Positions 1 through 9,694 are shown, numbered from the stretch's first letter. The stretch: 64,000 nt of DNA from Antrihabitans stalactiti (GCF_012932915.1 NZ_VCQU01000009.1:1-64000); one strand, 5' to 3'. Notes: generated from the sequence alone by a model not told the origin. Made by a program: numbers and translations.

Positions 1-121
1 ATTCGCGCACGCCGTACCCCGCACAAGTAGCCGACCGACCTTAGACAAGCCAGAACGCTACTGGGACAACGGCGTGCGCACCCATATGCGACACAACCAC
101 CCACGGTTACGTCAGTAGAGC

Positions 122-138
122 CCTAAAAGACTCACGAG
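122..138. repeat. solitary arm of palindrome family A
   Basis: CCTAAAAGACTCACGAG is identical to the right arm of the stop-proximal palindromes at 9695-9740, 39777-39828 and 43263-43310, but no matching left arm is present. It sits just upstream of the proposed xylB -10 element and covers the place where a -35 box would be. It may be a decayed copy. The arm match is seen directly; any role is unknown. Confidence 0.6.
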
Positions 139-149
139 CTGGTCACGCC

Positions 150-155
150 TAGTCT
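150..155 (+). promoter_or_regulatory. putative leaderless -10 element of xylB
   Basis: TAGTCT fits the actinobacterial -10 pattern TANNNT and is followed by exactly six bases and then the xylB ATG at 162. This spacing is typical of leaderless transcripts, which are common in this group. The purine-rich CGAAGG next to the ATG is too close to act as a normal ribosome binding site. Inferred from spacing only. Confidence 0.4.
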
Positions 156-161
156 CGAAGG

Positions 162-1565
162 ATGGCTCTCGTTGCAGGAGTGGATTCGTCGACGCAGTCG
201 TGCAAGGTCGTCGTTCGCGATGCGGCAACCGGCGCCCTGATCCGACAAGGCCGCGCATCGCATCCGGCGGGCACCGAGGTCGATCCAGCGCACTGGCGGT
301 CCGCGCTGGAACGCGCGGTCGACGACGCGGGCGGGCTCGCCGATGTTGCGGCGGTGTCGGTCGGCGCACAGCAGCACGGCATGATCTGCCTCGACGACAA
401 AGGCGCCGTCGTGCGACCAGCCTTGTTGTGGAACGACATTCGGTCCGCAGCGGCCGCCGATGAGCTGGTCCGGGAGTTGGGTGGCGCACAGCAATGGGCA
501 CAGGCGGTCGGCGTGGTTCCGCTTGCGGCCATCACAGTCGCCAAGCTGCGCTGGCTTGCCGACAACGAGCCTGGCAACGCCGATCGGACAGCGGCAGTGT
601 GCCTCCCGCACGACTGGTTGACGTGGCAACTCGCAGGCGCCACGTCGATCGACGTGATCGCCACCGACCGCGGCGATGCCAGCGGCACAGGGTATTTCGC
701 CGCAGCGACCAACGAATACAAACCAGAATTGCTCGCGCTCGCCTTCGGCGCACGGCAACCGTTGCTCCCCCGCGTCGCCTCGCCCAACGAGGTCGTCGGC
801 ACTCACGCCGGCGGCGCAATTCTCGGACCAGGCACGGGCGACAATGCGGCGGCCGCCCTCGCGCTCGACGCCCGCGAGGGTGACGTCATCGTCTCGATCG
901 GAACGTCCGGTGTGGTGTCGTCGGCCAGCACGGTCGTCGCGAACGACTCGTCCGGCGAGGTTGCCGCATTCGCTGACGCAACGGGTCGCCAATTGCCATT
1001 GGTCTGCACGCTCAACGGCGCTCCGGTGCTCGACGCGACCGCGCGACTACTCGGCGTGGACCTCGACCGTCTCGCCGACCTGGCGCTGTCTTCGACCAGC
1101 GACGGACTTGTGCTGGTCCCCTATCTGAGCGGCGAGCGCACCCCGAACCGGCCCGCCGCCACCGGCGCGGTCCACGGTTTGCGGCTCGGCAACAGCACGC
1201 CCGCACACTTCGCCCGCGCCGCCGTCGAGGGCTTGTTGTGCGGATTGGCCGACGGCATCGACCGGCTTCGCGCCCAAGGCGTCCGGACCGAGCGAGTCCT
1301 GCTGGTCGGCGGCGGTGCCCGGTCCCGAGCGGTCCGCGAACTCGCGCCAGCGATCTTCGGTATGCCGGTGGGGGTTCCCGAACCGGGCGAATACGTGGCC
1401 GACGGCGCAGCCCGCCAAGCGGCGTGGGCGCTGACCGGCCAGGACGCGCCACCGCAGTGGAATCGTTCTGCGACAAAAACTTACGAGGCCGATCCGACGC
1501 CGGACATTCGCGAACGCTACAGCGAGGTCCGCGATCTCACGGACGGCTCACCGCTACTGCCTTAA
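162..1565 (+). CDS. xylB: xylulokinase (FGGY family)
   Basis: The 467-residue product is an FGGY carbohydrate kinase, best matching xylulokinase, which phosphorylates D-xylulose to xylulose 5-phosphate in the cytosol. The N-terminal phosphate-binding motif [10 protein letters not shown] begins at residue 6, the probable catalytic base is Asp227 in GTGDNAAA, and a second nucleotide-binding segment (SIGTSGVV) follows. Length is normal for the family. It converges on the mannitol-dehydrogenase gene and the two overlap by 12 bases at their stops. Its neighbours (two polyol dehydrogenases and a polyol-type ABC importer) make it the last step of arabitol, xylitol or sorbitol breakdown. Other FGGY kinases cannot be wholly excluded. 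Confidence 0.88.
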   Translation: MALVAGVDSSTQSCKVVVRDAATGALIRQGRASHPAGTEVDPAHWRSALERAVDDAGGLADVAAVSVGAQQHGMICLDDKGAVVRPALLWNDIRSAAAADELVRELGGAQQWAQAVGVVPLAAITVAKLRWLADNEPGNADRTAAVCLPHDWLTWQLAGATSIDVIATDRGDASGTGYFAAATNEYKPELLALAFGARQPLLPRVASPNEVVGTHAGGAILGPGTGDNAAAALALDAREGDVIVSIGTSGVVSSASTVVANDSSGEVAAFADATGRQLPLVCTLNGAPVLDATARLLGVDLDRLADLALSSTSDGLVLVPYLSGERTPNRPAATGAVHGLRLGNSTPAHFARAAVEGLLCGLADGIDRLRAQGVRTERVLLVGGGARSRAVRELAPAIFGMPVGVPEPGEYVADGAARQAAWALTGQDAPPQWNRSATKTYEADPTPDIRERYSEVRDLTDGSPLLP

Positions 1566-2981
1566 TGCCGCAACTGTCGCCGCGGCGCCGTTTTCGTGCA
1601 GAGACGCGAGCGCCTGCACGTACGAGTCGACGAATACAGGCTGGTCGATGAGGTCACCGAACACCTCTCGGTCGGTCAGGAATGCCGTCGGATCTTGGCG
1701 TTGCTTGCGCGCCAACGGGACGAGCCGATCACGCAGCGGGTCGACGATCTCGATCTCGTTGCCCTGCTCATCGACGCCTTCGGCATATCGCGCCCAGCTT
1801 GCGATCACGGTCGCGGCGCACGACATTTCGCCACCGGTCGACAATTGATGCCGTACAACTGGCAAGAGCCACTTCGGGATTCGGTCCGACGACTCGGCAC
1901 AGAGCCTCGCGACCGTGTCGCGAATCGCAGGGTTGGAGAAGCGCTCGATGAGTGTGTGTTTGTACTCGTCGAGGTCGACGCCGGGCACCGGTCGCAGTGT
2001 CGGCGTCGCTTCGGTATTCATGTAGCGCAACAAGAATCGGGCGAAATCAGGATCGCGGGCGACCTCGTGGACCAACCGGTAGCCACTGAGATAGCCGAGG
2101 TAGCACATCGCTTGATGGCTGGCATTGAGCAGACGCAGCTTCATCAATTCGTAGGGCGCGACGTCGTCGACGACCTGGACACCGACCTTTTCGTACGCCG
2201 GACGGCCGGCCGTGAAGTGGTCTTCGAGAACCCATTGGGTGAACGGCTCGGTGACGACGGGCCAGGCATCGTCGATCGAATAGCGTTGTGCCACCTCCAC
2301 AGTGGTGTCCGCAGTCGTCGCGGGCGTGATGCGGTCGACCATCGAATTGGGGAACGCACCCTCGGAGTCGATCCACTCTGCGAGGTCGGGATCTCGAAGC
2401 CGCGCGAAGGCTGTGAACGTCGCCTGCGCCATGTGCCCGTTGCCTTCGATGTTGTCGCAGGACATGATCGTGAACGGCACCAGTCCGCGATCTCGGCGTC
2501 GAGCCAACGCCTCCACAATGAGTCCGAAGGCAGACGTCGTGTCGTACCCGTCGGAGTCAGGCGAGAAGTTGTAGCCGCCCTCGGTGATGGTCAACGACGC
2601 GATGCGAGTCCGCGGGTCGGCAAGCTTCTCGATCACCGCTTCGGGGTCGTCCGGCGCATAGAGGTACTCGACGATCGACCCGACAACCCTTGTCTCCCAG
2701 GTCCCATCTGGATTGGTGATCGACAGCGTGTACAGACAATCCTGGTCACGCATGACATCGCGCATCCGCTTGTCCGACGGGAGCACACCGACGCCGCAAA
2801 TGCCCCATTCGCGCGCTTCGCCACGTTCCAACAGCCGGTCCAGGTACATAGCCTGGTGTGCGCGGTGAAACCCGCCGACCCCGAAATGCACTATCCCGAC
2901 GCCGATTCCGGCACGATCGTAGGTCGGAACGGATACGACATCGGCGAACTGCCCGACCGTGTCAGCTCGTAGTTTCGTCAT
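1554..2981 (-). CDS. mannitol 2-dehydrogenase family polyol dehydrogenase
   Basis: A 475-residue long-chain NAD-dependent dehydrogenase of the mannitol dehydrogenase family, expected to oxidise mannitol or D-arabitol to fructose or D-xylulose without metal. The N-terminal Rossmann segment [19 protein letters not shown] lies near residue 28. The catalytic signature K-x4-N-x2-H is complete (Lys281, Asn286, His289 in [11 protein letters not shown]). The frame stays open far upstream but that part is low-complexity shadow sequence; the ATG at 2981 starts with the family's usual N terminus and overlaps the upstream dehydrogenase stop by four bases (ATGA), so the two are translationally coupled. 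Exact substrate is not shown by sequence; D-arabitol would fit best with xylB beside it. Confidence 0.85.
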   Translation of the reverse strand: MTKLRADTVGQFADVVSVPTYDRAGIGVGIVHFGVGGFHRAHQAMYLDRLLERGEAREWGICGVGVLPSDKRMRDVMRDQDCLYTLSITNPDGTWETRVVGSIVEYLYAPDDPEAVIEKLADPRTRIASLTITEGGYNFSPDSDGYDTTSAFGLIVEALARRRDRGLVPFTIMSCDNIEGNGHMAQATFTAFARLRDPDLAEWIDSEGAFPNSMVDRITPATTADTTVEVAQRYSIDDAWPVVTEPFTQWVLEDHFTAGRPAYEKVGVQVVDDVAPYELMKLRLLNASHQAMCYLGYLSGYRLVHEVARDPDFARFLLRYMNTEATPTLRPVPGVDLDEYKHTLIERFSNPAIRDTVARLCAESSDRIPKWLLPVVRHQLSTGGEMSCAATVIASWARYAEGVDEQGNEIEIVDPLRDRLVPLARKQRQDPTAFLTDREVFGDLIDQPVFVDSYVQALASLHENGAAATVAALRQ

Positions 2982-4024
2982 GATTGTCCTCCCCGCCGCA
3001 CGTCGACGACTGCCTTGATGTTTCCAGGGATACGGTCCGCTTCCAGCGCTTTCGCTACTTCTTCCAGCCCGAATCGGGCAGTCACCATGGAGTCGAGATC
3101 GACCGCGCCCGACGTGGCGAGTTCGATCGCGAGCGGCCACGTGTTGGCATAGCGAAAGACACCCTGCAGCACGAGTTCTCGGTTCTGCAGGAGCGACAAC
3201 GGCAGACTCACCTCGTCGGCCCCCATTCCGACGAGGACGACTGTGCCTGCCGGACGAACCGCGAACATGCCGTCGACGACGGCCCGCGGCGCACCGGAGG
3301 CATCGATGAACGAGTCGACCGCCAGTTCGCGGACCGAGTCCGTCGTGGGATCGATCGTCTCGGTGGCACCGAATTCCGTTGCGCGAGCACGGCGCGCGGG
3401 ATCGGGATCGGACATGACGATGCGGGTGGCGCCGAACGCACGCGCGACGGCGGCGGTCACCAGCCCGACCGGACCGGCCCCCGCGATCAGCACGTGCGCG
3501 CCCGCTTCGATACCTGCCTTGCGGACCGCGGCGATCCCCACCGAAAGCGGCTCGAGCAGCGCGGCGGAATCGTCGCTCATGCCGTCCGGCACAGCGTGGG
3601 CAAATGCGGACTGGATCGTGACGAACTCGCACAAGGCGCCGTCGACGGGCGGGGTGGCATAGAACTGCAGGTGCGGGCAGAGGTTGTACAGGCCGCGCCG
3701 AGTCTCCGAACTGGCCGGATCGGGCCGCTGCGGTTCGATGGACACTCGCTCGCCGATTCGGCTTTTCGGCACGTCGTCGCCGACTGCCACGATGCGCCCC
3801 GCGGCTTCGTGCCCCAGGACGATCGGTGCGGTCACGACGTATTCGCCGATGCGCCCGTGCCGGAAGTAGTGCGCATCCGAGCCGCAGACGCCGACGACGC
3901 TGACCTCGACCAGCACATCGTCGCGCGCGGGCTGCGGGACCGGCCGCCGTCGCACCTCGACCTGACCTGGCTCGACGAGCACGCTCGCCAGCATCGACTT
4001 CGTTTCGAGTGTTGTGTGCGTCAC
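2978..4024 (-). CDS. zinc-type polyol (sorbitol/xylitol) dehydrogenase
   Basis: A 348-residue medium-chain dehydrogenase closest to sorbitol/xylitol 2-dehydrogenases, turning a polyol into a ketose with NAD. Probable catalytic zinc ligands are Cys47 (GVCGSDAHYF), His72-Glu73 (GHE) and Glu158; GAGPVG at 182-187 is the dinucleotide site. The sorbitol-dehydrogenase-like run YNLC..FYATPP is at 113-125. Odd: the structural-zinc lobe (residues 99-117) keeps only Cys116 of the usual four cysteines. Start is GTG at 4024; a second possible start is the ATG ten codons later. First gene of the leftward dehydrogenase pair, sharing a 76-base divergent control region with the SorC regulator. Confidence 0.85.
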   Translation of the reverse strand: MTHTTLETKSMLASVLVEPGQVEVRRRPVPQPARDDVLVEVSVVGVCGSDAHYFRHGRIGEYVVTAPIVLGHEAAGRIVAVGDDVPKSRIGERVSIEPQRPDPASSETRRGLYNLCPHLQFYATPPVDGALCEFVTIQSAFAHAVPDGMSDDSAALLEPLSVGIAAVRKAGIEAGAHVLIAGAGPVGLVTAAVARAFGATRIVMSDPDPARRARATEFGATETIDPTTDSVRELAVDSFIDASGAPRAVVDGMFAVRPAGTVVLVGMGADEVSLPLSLLQNRELVLQGVFRYANTWPLAIELATSGAVDLDSMVTARFGLEEVAKALEADRIPGNIKAVVDVRRGGQS

Positions 4025-4062
4025 ACTACGATGCTAACTTGTTTGAGCAGCCGTTCATAGCC

Positions 4063-4076
4063 TGAGCAATTGCTCA
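4063..4076. promoter_or_regulatory. probable SorC operator (14-base palindrome)
   Basis: TGAGCAATTGCTCA is a perfect palindrome in the 82-base gap between the divergent dehydrogenase pair and the SorC-type regulator. The half site TGAGCA occurs again at 4044-4049, about two helical turns away. A SorC protein encoded next door, the symmetry and the position argue that it controls both directions. Binding is inferred. Confidence 0.6.
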
Positions 4077-4106
4077 CGCAGCTGGCCCGCTCGACGAGGA
4101 GTGCGT

Positions 4107-5099
4107 GTGACTACCGATCCACCCCGCCCCGCCGCATCCGAAGATGTGCGGCTCGCGCTTCGCGCCGCGACGCTGTATCACCTCGAGGGGGCCACCCAAG
4201 CCGAGATCGCCGCCAAACTCGGCGTCTCCCGGCCGACTGCCGGACGATTGATCGCCCGCGCTCGGGCCCAGGGTCTTGTACGAATCGAAATCAGCGTCCC
4301 CAACGATCTGCTTGCCGCGATCCACACCGATCTGGAACGCGATCTCGAGCGCGCCTTCGGTCTTACCGAGGCGGTCGTGATCGGCGATGTACCCGATGGA
4401 TCCGCGACCGGTTATCACCCGCTCGGTCGGGCCGCGGTGAGTGTGCTCAGCCGCCGTTTGCAGGCCGACGATACGCTCGGATTCACCTGGGGCCCTGAGA
4501 CTGTCGCGGTGGCGCGGGCCCTCGGTCCGCGGTCCGCGCGGTGCGCAAATGTCGTGCAACTCGACGGATCGATGACGACTGCCGATTACCAGACCGGCGT
4601 CGATTACATCCTCGGCACCTGCGCGACACAGTTGCAGGCGACCCCACTGCGCCTGCATGCGCCGCTGTTCGCCGATCCCCCGACAGTCACTGCACTGGAA
4701 CAGGATTCGAACATCGGACGAGCTCTCGAAGTAGGACGCAATGCCGACGTGATGATGTTCGGCGTCGGTCCTGTGTCGACGAACACGACACTGTTCGAAG
4801 GCAGCTACATCGACAACACCATTCTCGACGAACTGCACGAACTCGGCGCAGTCGGTGAAATCGGTGGGCGCTTCTACCAATTGGACGGCACCGACGTCGG
4901 CGGTTCACTGCCCGCCCGGACCGTCTCCACGCCGCTCGGCTCCGTCCGGGCCTGCCCGTCGACGGTGCTCGTTTGCGGCGGAGAACTCAAGCACGAGGCC
5001 ATCCTCGGCGCACTCAATGGAGGTCTGGCGACCGTCTTGGTCACCGACGTCGAGTGCGCACGGTGGCTGCTGGAACAGAAGGAGGAATCGGCCCGATGA
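4107..5099 (+). CDS. SorC-family transcriptional regulator
   Basis: A 330-residue cytosolic regulator. Residues 29-52 (ATQAEIAAKLGVSRPTAGRLIARA) form a helix-turn-helix; the rest is a SorC sugar-binding domain that normally senses a phosphorylated sugar. I chose the GTG at 4107 because GAGGAG at 4096-4101 is well spaced from it; an in-frame GTG at 4101 lies inside that ribosome binding site. The stop overlaps the start of the binding-protein gene (ATGA), so regulator and importer form one operon, facing away from the two dehydrogenases. It likely controls both units in response to polyol-derived sugar phosphate. Confidence 0.85.
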   Translation: MTTDPPRPAASEDVRLALRAATLYHLEGATQAEIAAKLGVSRPTAGRLIARARAQGLVRIEISVPNDLLAAIHTDLERDLERAFGLTEAVVIGDVPDGSATGYHPLGRAAVSVLSRRLQADDTLGFTWGPETVAVARALGPRSARCANVVQLDGSMTTADYQTGVDYILGTCATQLQATPLRLHAPLFADPPTVTALEQDSNIGRALEVGRNADVMMFGVGPVSTNTTLFEGSYIDNTILDELHELGAVGEIGGRFYQLDGTDVGGSLPARTVSTPLGSVRACPSTVLVCGGELKHEAILGALNGGLATVLVTDVECARWLLEQKEESAR

Positions 5100-6448
5100 G
5101 CATTCGTTCGAAGATCGTTGCCGCCACGATGGCGGTCACGACAGCTATGGCGATCGGAGGGTGCGCCGGCGCCGGGTCGTTCACCGGTGGGGGCGGCGAC
5201 GCCGTCACGATCGCGATCATTTCCAACTCCCAGATGCAGGACGCGATCAAGCTCTCCAAGGAGTTCGAGCGCGAAAACCCCGACATCAAGCTGAAATTCG
5301 TGTCGCTGTCGGAAAACGAGGCCCGCGCAAAGATTACGGCGTCGGTCGCGACGGGCGGCGGCGAGTTCGACGTGGTGATGATCAGCAACTATGAGACACC
5401 GCAATGGGCCAAGAACGGCTGGCTGACAAACCTTTCCGACTACGCCAAGAAGACTCCCGGCTACGACGAGACGGATTTCATTCCGTCCCTGCAGAAGTCA
5501 CTGTCGTACGAAGGCAGCATGTACTCAGTTCCGTTTTACGGCGAGTCCTCGTTCCTCATGTATCGCAAGGACCTCCTCGAACAAGCCGGCCTGACGATGC
5601 CTGCGAAACCGACCTGGGAAGAGGTTGCGGGATTCGCAGCGAAACTCGATAACCCTGGCGATATTTCGGGTATCTGCCTACGCGGCAAGCCGGGCTGGGG
5701 TGAAGTTCTCGCCCCACTCGACACAGTCATCAACGCTTTCGGTGGTCGCTGGTTCGACGAGAAGTGGAACGCGCAACTCAACAGCCCGGAAACCGAGAAG
5801 GCCGTGCAGTTCTACGTCGACTTGGTCCGCAGCCATGGTGAACCAGGGGCTGCGACAAGCGGATTCAGCGAATGCGCGACTCAACTTTCGCAGGGCAACA
5901 CCGCGATGTGGTACGACTCCACCGCCGCGGTCTCTGTGCTGGAGGATCCGTCTGCGAGCAAGGTCGTCGGCAAGATCGGTTATGCGCCAGCACCGTCCGC
6001 GGAAAAGGGTGACAACGGCTGGCTCTACTCATGGTCGCTCGGTATTCCGAAGACCAGCGAAAGGCCGGACGCTGCCTGGAAATTCGTGTCTTGGATGACC
6101 AGCAAGGAATACCTGAAGATGGTCGGCACCCAGCTCGGCTGGGAGCGCGTTCCACCTGGTAGCCGGCTCTCGACCTACGAGATTCCTGAATACAAGGCCG
6201 CGTCCGCCGCGTACGGACCACCGACCTTGTCTGCCATGGAAAAGGCTGATCCCGACCATCCGACCGTTCAACCGGTGCCATACACCGGAATTCAGTTCCT
6301 GACGATCCCCGAGTTCCAGGATCTCGGCACCCGGGTCAGTCAGCAGATCAGCGCCGCCGTCGCGGGACGGATCAGCGTGCACGACGCATTGGCACAAGCA
6401 CAGCAATACGCCGAAGTGGTCGGCAAGACATATCAGGAGGCTGGGTAG
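5096..6448 (+). CDS. ABC polyol/sugar importer, substrate-binding lipoprotein
   Basis: A 450-residue family 1 extracellular solute-binding protein. It has a lipoprotein signal peptide ending in the lipobox AIGGC with Cys23 as the predicted lipidation site, then a glycine-rich linker. The body resembles the SmoE/sorbitol-mannitol binding proteins (motifs around VSLSENEARAKI and YSVPFYGESSFLMYRKD). It is the second gene of the SorC operon, followed two bases later by the first permease. It would capture the polyol outside the membrane. The polyol specificity is inferred from the neighbouring dehydrogenases. Confidence 0.87.
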   Translation: MSIRSKIVAATMAVTTAMAIGGCAGAGSFTGGGGDAVTIAIISNSQMQDAIKLSKEFERENPDIKLKFVSLSENEARAKITASVATGGGEFDVVMISNYETPQWAKNGWLTNLSDYAKKTPGYDETDFIPSLQKSLSYEGSMYSVPFYGESSFLMYRKDLLEQAGLTMPAKPTWEEVAGFAAKLDNPGDISGICLRGKPGWGEVLAPLDTVINAFGGRWFDEKWNAQLNSPETEKAVQFYVDLVRSHGEPGAATSGFSECATQLSQGNTAMWYDSTAAVSVLEDPSASKVVGKIGYAPAPSAEKGDNGWLYSWSLGIPKTSERPDAAWKFVSWMTSKEYLKMVGTQLGWERVPPGSRLSTYEIPEYKAASAAYGPPTLSAMEKADPDHPTVQPVPYTGIQFLTIPEFQDLGTRVSQQISAAVAGRISVHDALAQAQQYAEVVGKTYQEAG

Positions 6449-6450
6449 CC

Positions 6451-7419
6451 ATGTCCCAATCGGTAGCAGAAGTGGCGCCCCCGTCGACGCCCGAATCGAG
6501 AAAAGCCGCGGTGCTGAAGTCGAAGCGCCAGCACATCTCCCGTGCTGAAGGCTGGCGCCGGCGCGGACCGCTCCTCCCCGCGCTGATCTTCATGATCGTC
6601 GTCACCCAGATTCCGTTCGTCTTCACCCTGTACTACTCGACGCAGTCGTGGAACCTGGTGCGCCCGGGTTCGCAGAAGTTCAACGGACTCAACAACTACG
6701 TCGACGTTTTCAAGGACAGCCAGTTCCGGTCGGTCGCGCTCAACACGGTCATCATGATCGTCGGGACCGTCATCATCTCGGTGTTCCTCGGGCTATTGCT
6801 CGCGTTGCTGCTGGACCGCAAGTTCCTCGGTCGCGGCATCGTGCGGACACTGTTGATCACCCCGTTCCTCGTGACTCCCGTTGCCGCGGCGTTGATTTGG
6901 AAGACGACGATGTTCGACCCCGTCTTCGGTCTGATCAACTTCGTCTTGAAGCCGTTCGGCGTCGGTCAGGTCGATTGGATCAGCAAGTACCCCCTGCCAG
7001 CAGTGATGGCCGACTTGGTGTGGCAGTGGACGCCGTTCATGATGCTGCTGATTCTCGCCGGCCTGCAATCGATGCCACGCGACATCCTGGAAGCGGCCCG
7101 GGTCGACGGCGCAGGTTCGTTTGCCCTCTTCCGAGAACTCACCCTTCCGCACTTGCGGCGGTTCATCGAACTCGGCGCGGTTCTCGGAGCCGTCTACCTC
7201 GTCAACACCTTCGACGCCGTGTACATGATGACCTCCGGCGGTCCGGGTGTGGCGAGTTCCAACCTGCCCTACTACATCTATCAACGCGCGTTCCTCGGCT
7301 TCGACATAGGCCAAGCGGCCGCGATGGGCGTCGTCACAGTAGTGGCAACGATCATCATTTCGACCCTGGCGCTGCGCCTGATCTTCAAGAGCTTCAGCGG
7401 AACCGAGGAGGCAGCCTGA
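6451..7419 (+). CDS. ABC sugar importer permease, MalF type
   Basis: A 322-residue membrane protein with a cytoplasmic N-terminal tail and about six transmembrane segments. The EAA loop that contacts the ATPase is visible (ILEAARVDGAGSFALFRELTLP, roughly residues 210-231). AGGAGG lies at a good distance before the ATG. It pairs with the next permease, whose ATG overlaps this stop by one base (TGATG). It is one half of the polyol translocation channel. Confidence 0.88.
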   Translation: MSQSVAEVAPPSTPESRKAAVLKSKRQHISRAEGWRRRGPLLPALIFMIVVTQIPFVFTLYYSTQSWNLVRPGSQKFNGLNNYVDVFKDSQFRSVALNTVIMIVGTVIISVFLGLLLALLLDRKFLGRGIVRTLLITPFLVTPVAAALIWKTTMFDPVFGLINFVLKPFGVGQVDWISKYPLPAVMADLVWQWTPFMMLLILAGLQSMPRDILEAARVDGAGSFALFRELTLPHLRRFIELGAVLGAVYLVNTFDAVYMMTSGGPGVASSNLPYYIYQRAFLGFDIGQAAAMGVVTVVATIIISTLALRLIFKSFSGTEEAA

Positions 7420-8291
7420 TGAGTACCGATGTGACAGCACGGCCTACGCAGACCGCCACGAACATCGTCAAACACAAGAAGCGTTGGGGCCGCGACTCGA
7501 TCTGGTCCGTCATCGCGTGGGTGATCGGCATCGGCTTCTTCTTCCCGGTGCTGTGGATGGTGATCACCGCCTTCAAGCAGGAGAGCGACGCCTACACCGA
7601 TCCCCCGACGGTCGTCTTCACTCCGACCCTCGATCAGTTCCGCGCGGTCCTCGACAGCGGAATCGGAACGACACTGCTGAATTCGGCTTTCGCAACGGGG
7701 ATTTCGACACTGCTGGTGCTGCTCCTCGGAGTTCCCGCGGCGTTCGCGTTGTCGCTGCGTCCGGTCCGAAAGACAAAGGACGCGTTGTTCTTCTTCATCA
7801 GCACGAAGATGCTTCCCGTCGTCGCAGCGATCATTCCGCTTTACGTCATCGTCGGCGACATCGGCATGCTCGACAACGTCTGGACTCTGGTAATCCTCTA
7901 CACCGCAATGAACCTGCCGATCGCGGTGTGGATGATGCGGTCGTTCTTCCTCGAAGTTCCCGGCGAACTACTCGAAGCGGCAAGCATGGACGGCGCCAGC
8001 TTGTGGACCGCGGTTCGAGAGGTCATCTTGCCTCTCGTGTCACCCGGCATCTCTGCGACGGCTTTGATCTGCATCATCTTTTCCTGGAACGAATTCTTCT
8101 TCGCAGTGAACCTGACAGCCGTTCAGGCACAGACGATTCCGGTATTTCTGGTCGGCTTCATCACGGGCCAGGGCCTGTACTGGGCACAGTTGTCCGCTGC
8201 CGCTGTGCTCACCGCCCTGCCCGTGGTGCTCGCCGGCTGGTTCGCACAGAACAAGCTCGTCCGCGGTCTCTCTTTCGGCGCTATCAAATAG
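7419..8291 (+). CDS. ABC sugar importer permease, MalG type
   Basis: A 290-residue inner-membrane permease with a basic N terminus, about six transmembrane segments and the EAA loop LLEAASMDGASLWTAVREVI near residues 185-205. The ATG at 7419 overlaps the stop of the first permease. The C terminus ends with a family-typical FAQNKLVRGLSFGAIK. It forms the heterodimeric channel with the preceding gene. A short gap of 30 bases separates it from the ATPase gene. Confidence 0.88.
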   Translation: MSTDVTARPTQTATNIVKHKKRWGRDSIWSVIAWVIGIGFFFPVLWMVITAFKQESDAYTDPPTVVFTPTLDQFRAVLDSGIGTTLLNSAFATGISTLLVLLLGVPAAFALSLRPVRKTKDALFFFISTKMLPVVAAIIPLYVIVGDIGMLDNVWTLVILYTAMNLPIAVWMMRSFFLEVPGELLEAASMDGASLWTAVREVILPLVSPGISATALICIIFSWNEFFFAVNLTAVQAQTIPVFLVGFITGQGLYWAQLSAAAVLTALPVVLAGWFAQNKLVRGLSFGAIK

Positions 8292-8321
8292 AAGCTTTCA
8301 AATAGACATAGGAGCATCACA

Positions 8322-9434
8322 ATGGCTGAGATTTCGTACAAAGAAGCCTCGTGCGTATACGAGGGCGCAGACAAGCTCGCGGTCGATTCGCTGAGCCTCG
8401 ACATCGAAGACGGTGAATTCGTCGTTCTCGTAGGCCCTTCCGGCTCGGGGAAGAGCACAGCCCTGCGCATGCTCGCCGGCCTGGAAGACATCGACGGCGG
8501 CAACATCTCGATCAACGGCAAGGACATGGCCGGCGTCCCGTCGAAAGACCGTGACATCGCAATGGTGTTCCAGAACTACGCGCTGTACCCGAACAAGACG
8601 GTCGGCGAGAACATGGGCTTCGCCCTCAAAATGCGCGGGGTGCCGGTCGAGGAGCGCAAGCGAAAGGTCGCCGAAGCGGCGAAGGTCCTGGACCTGACCG
8701 AGTACTTGGACCGCAAGCCCGGCAAGCTGTCCGGCGGTCAGCGGCAACGAGTTGCGATGGGGCGGGCCATCGTTCGCGAACCCCAGGTGTTCTGCATGGA
8801 CGAACCGTTGAGCAACCTCGACGCCAAGCTCCGTGTGCAGACGCGCACCCAGATCGCCGCTCTGCAACGACGATTAGGCACCACAACCGTCTACGTCACG
8901 CACGATCAGGTCGAGGCCATGACGATGGGCGACCGCGTGGCTGTCCTGAAGTTCGGCCAGCTGCAGCAGTTCAGTTCACCGACCGAACTCTACGACCGCC
9001 CGGTCAACGCGTTCGTCGCCGGATTCATCGGTTCCCCTGCGATGAACCTGTTCGTCACGCCGGTTGTATCCGGCGGAGTCAACATCGCGGGCACCACGGT
9101 GCCGCTGCCCCGGGAGTCCATGAACCAGATCGCAGCGGCGGGACTCGAGACCGTCACCGTCGGAGTGCGGCCTGAACAGCTCGAATTACGCAGGGACGGT
9201 GCAGGCTTCGGCGTGGTCGTCGAGCTGATCGAAGAGCTCGGCAGCGAATCCTACGTCTACGCACGGAATTCCGGCCCGGCCATCACCGGACTCGACTCCG
9301 CACCGGTCACGTTCGTCGCGCGCTCAGCCACCCGTTCGCCCGCCAAGCTCGCTGAGACCGCGACCATGACCGTGCGCGAGGGAGCCACGATCCACCTGTT
9401 CCACCCGGCCACAGGCGCGCGGATCGGCGACTGA
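8322..9434 (+). CDS. ABC sugar importer ATPase (MsmX/SmoK/UgpC type)
   Basis: A 370-residue ATPase that powers the polyol importer. Walker A GPSGSGKST is at 38-46, the signature LSGGQ at 136-140, Walker B VFCMDEP at 156-162, and the switch histidine lies in TVYVTHDQVEA. The last 120 residues are the TOBE-type regulatory domain found in sugar importers. GGAG precedes the ATG. It is the last gene of the operon; the next gene is convergent, four bases from its stop, with no obvious terminator hairpin between them. Confidence 0.9.
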   Translation: MAEISYKEASCVYEGADKLAVDSLSLDIEDGEFVVLVGPSGSGKSTALRMLAGLEDIDGGNISINGKDMAGVPSKDRDIAMVFQNYALYPNKTVGENMGFALKMRGVPVEERKRKVAEAAKVLDLTEYLDRKPGKLSGGQRQRVAMGRAIVREPQVFCMDEPLSNLDAKLRVQTRTQIAALQRRLGTTTVYVTHDQVEAMTMGDRVAVLKFGQLQQFSSPTELYDRPVNAFVAGFIGSPAMNLFVTPVVSGGVNIAGTTVPLPRESMNQIAAAGLETVTVGVRPEQLELRRDGAGFGVVVELIEELGSESYVYARNSGPAITGLDSAPVTFVARSATRSPAKLAETATMTVREGATIHLFHPATGARIGD

Positions 9435-9438
9435 GACG

Positions 9439-9639
9439 CTATTTGAGGAACTTGCCGCCGACCACCACGACGACAGCGCCGATCAGCAACCCGACGATCG
9501 CCGTCGGCAGCCCGACAAGCCACCACACCAAGCCGAACACCGCAGCGACCGGCAACAGCGCGACCAGCAGAATCACTGGGCTCTCGCGAATCGTTTCGAT
9601 CGCCGACCGTGCGCGGATCCGATCGATTTCTTTAGCCAT
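9439..9639 (-). CDS. small two-segment membrane protein, unknown function
   Basis: A 66-residue protein that I do not recognise. A short charged N terminus (about 20 residues) is followed by two hydrophobic helices (roughly 22-42 and 43-62) and a Lys-rich end (GGKFLK), so it is probably a hairpin in the membrane with both ends inside. The frame continues upstream but the palindrome at 9695-9740 and poor codon use make the ATG at 9639 the sensible start. It converges on the importer ATPase gene. Confidence 0.6.
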   Translation of the reverse strand: MAKEIDRIRARSAIETIRESPVILLVALLPVAAVFGLVWWLVGLPTAIVGLLIGAVVVVVGGKFLK

Positions 9640-9694
9640 GAGAGTCAGATTACTGGGATTTGGCGCTCCACGCTTGTGTCCCGGTCGGCCCACC

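Noticed and set aside
2982-3632. Long 5' extension of the mannitol dehydrogenase frame
   Set aside because: It overlaps the upstream polyol dehydrogenase gene almost wholly and its sequence is Arg-rich noise; the ATG at 2981 gives the family N terminus.
6648-7418. 5' extension of the second sugar permease
   Set aside because: It would overlap the whole first permease gene; the ATG at 7419 overlaps the previous stop and begins a normal permease.
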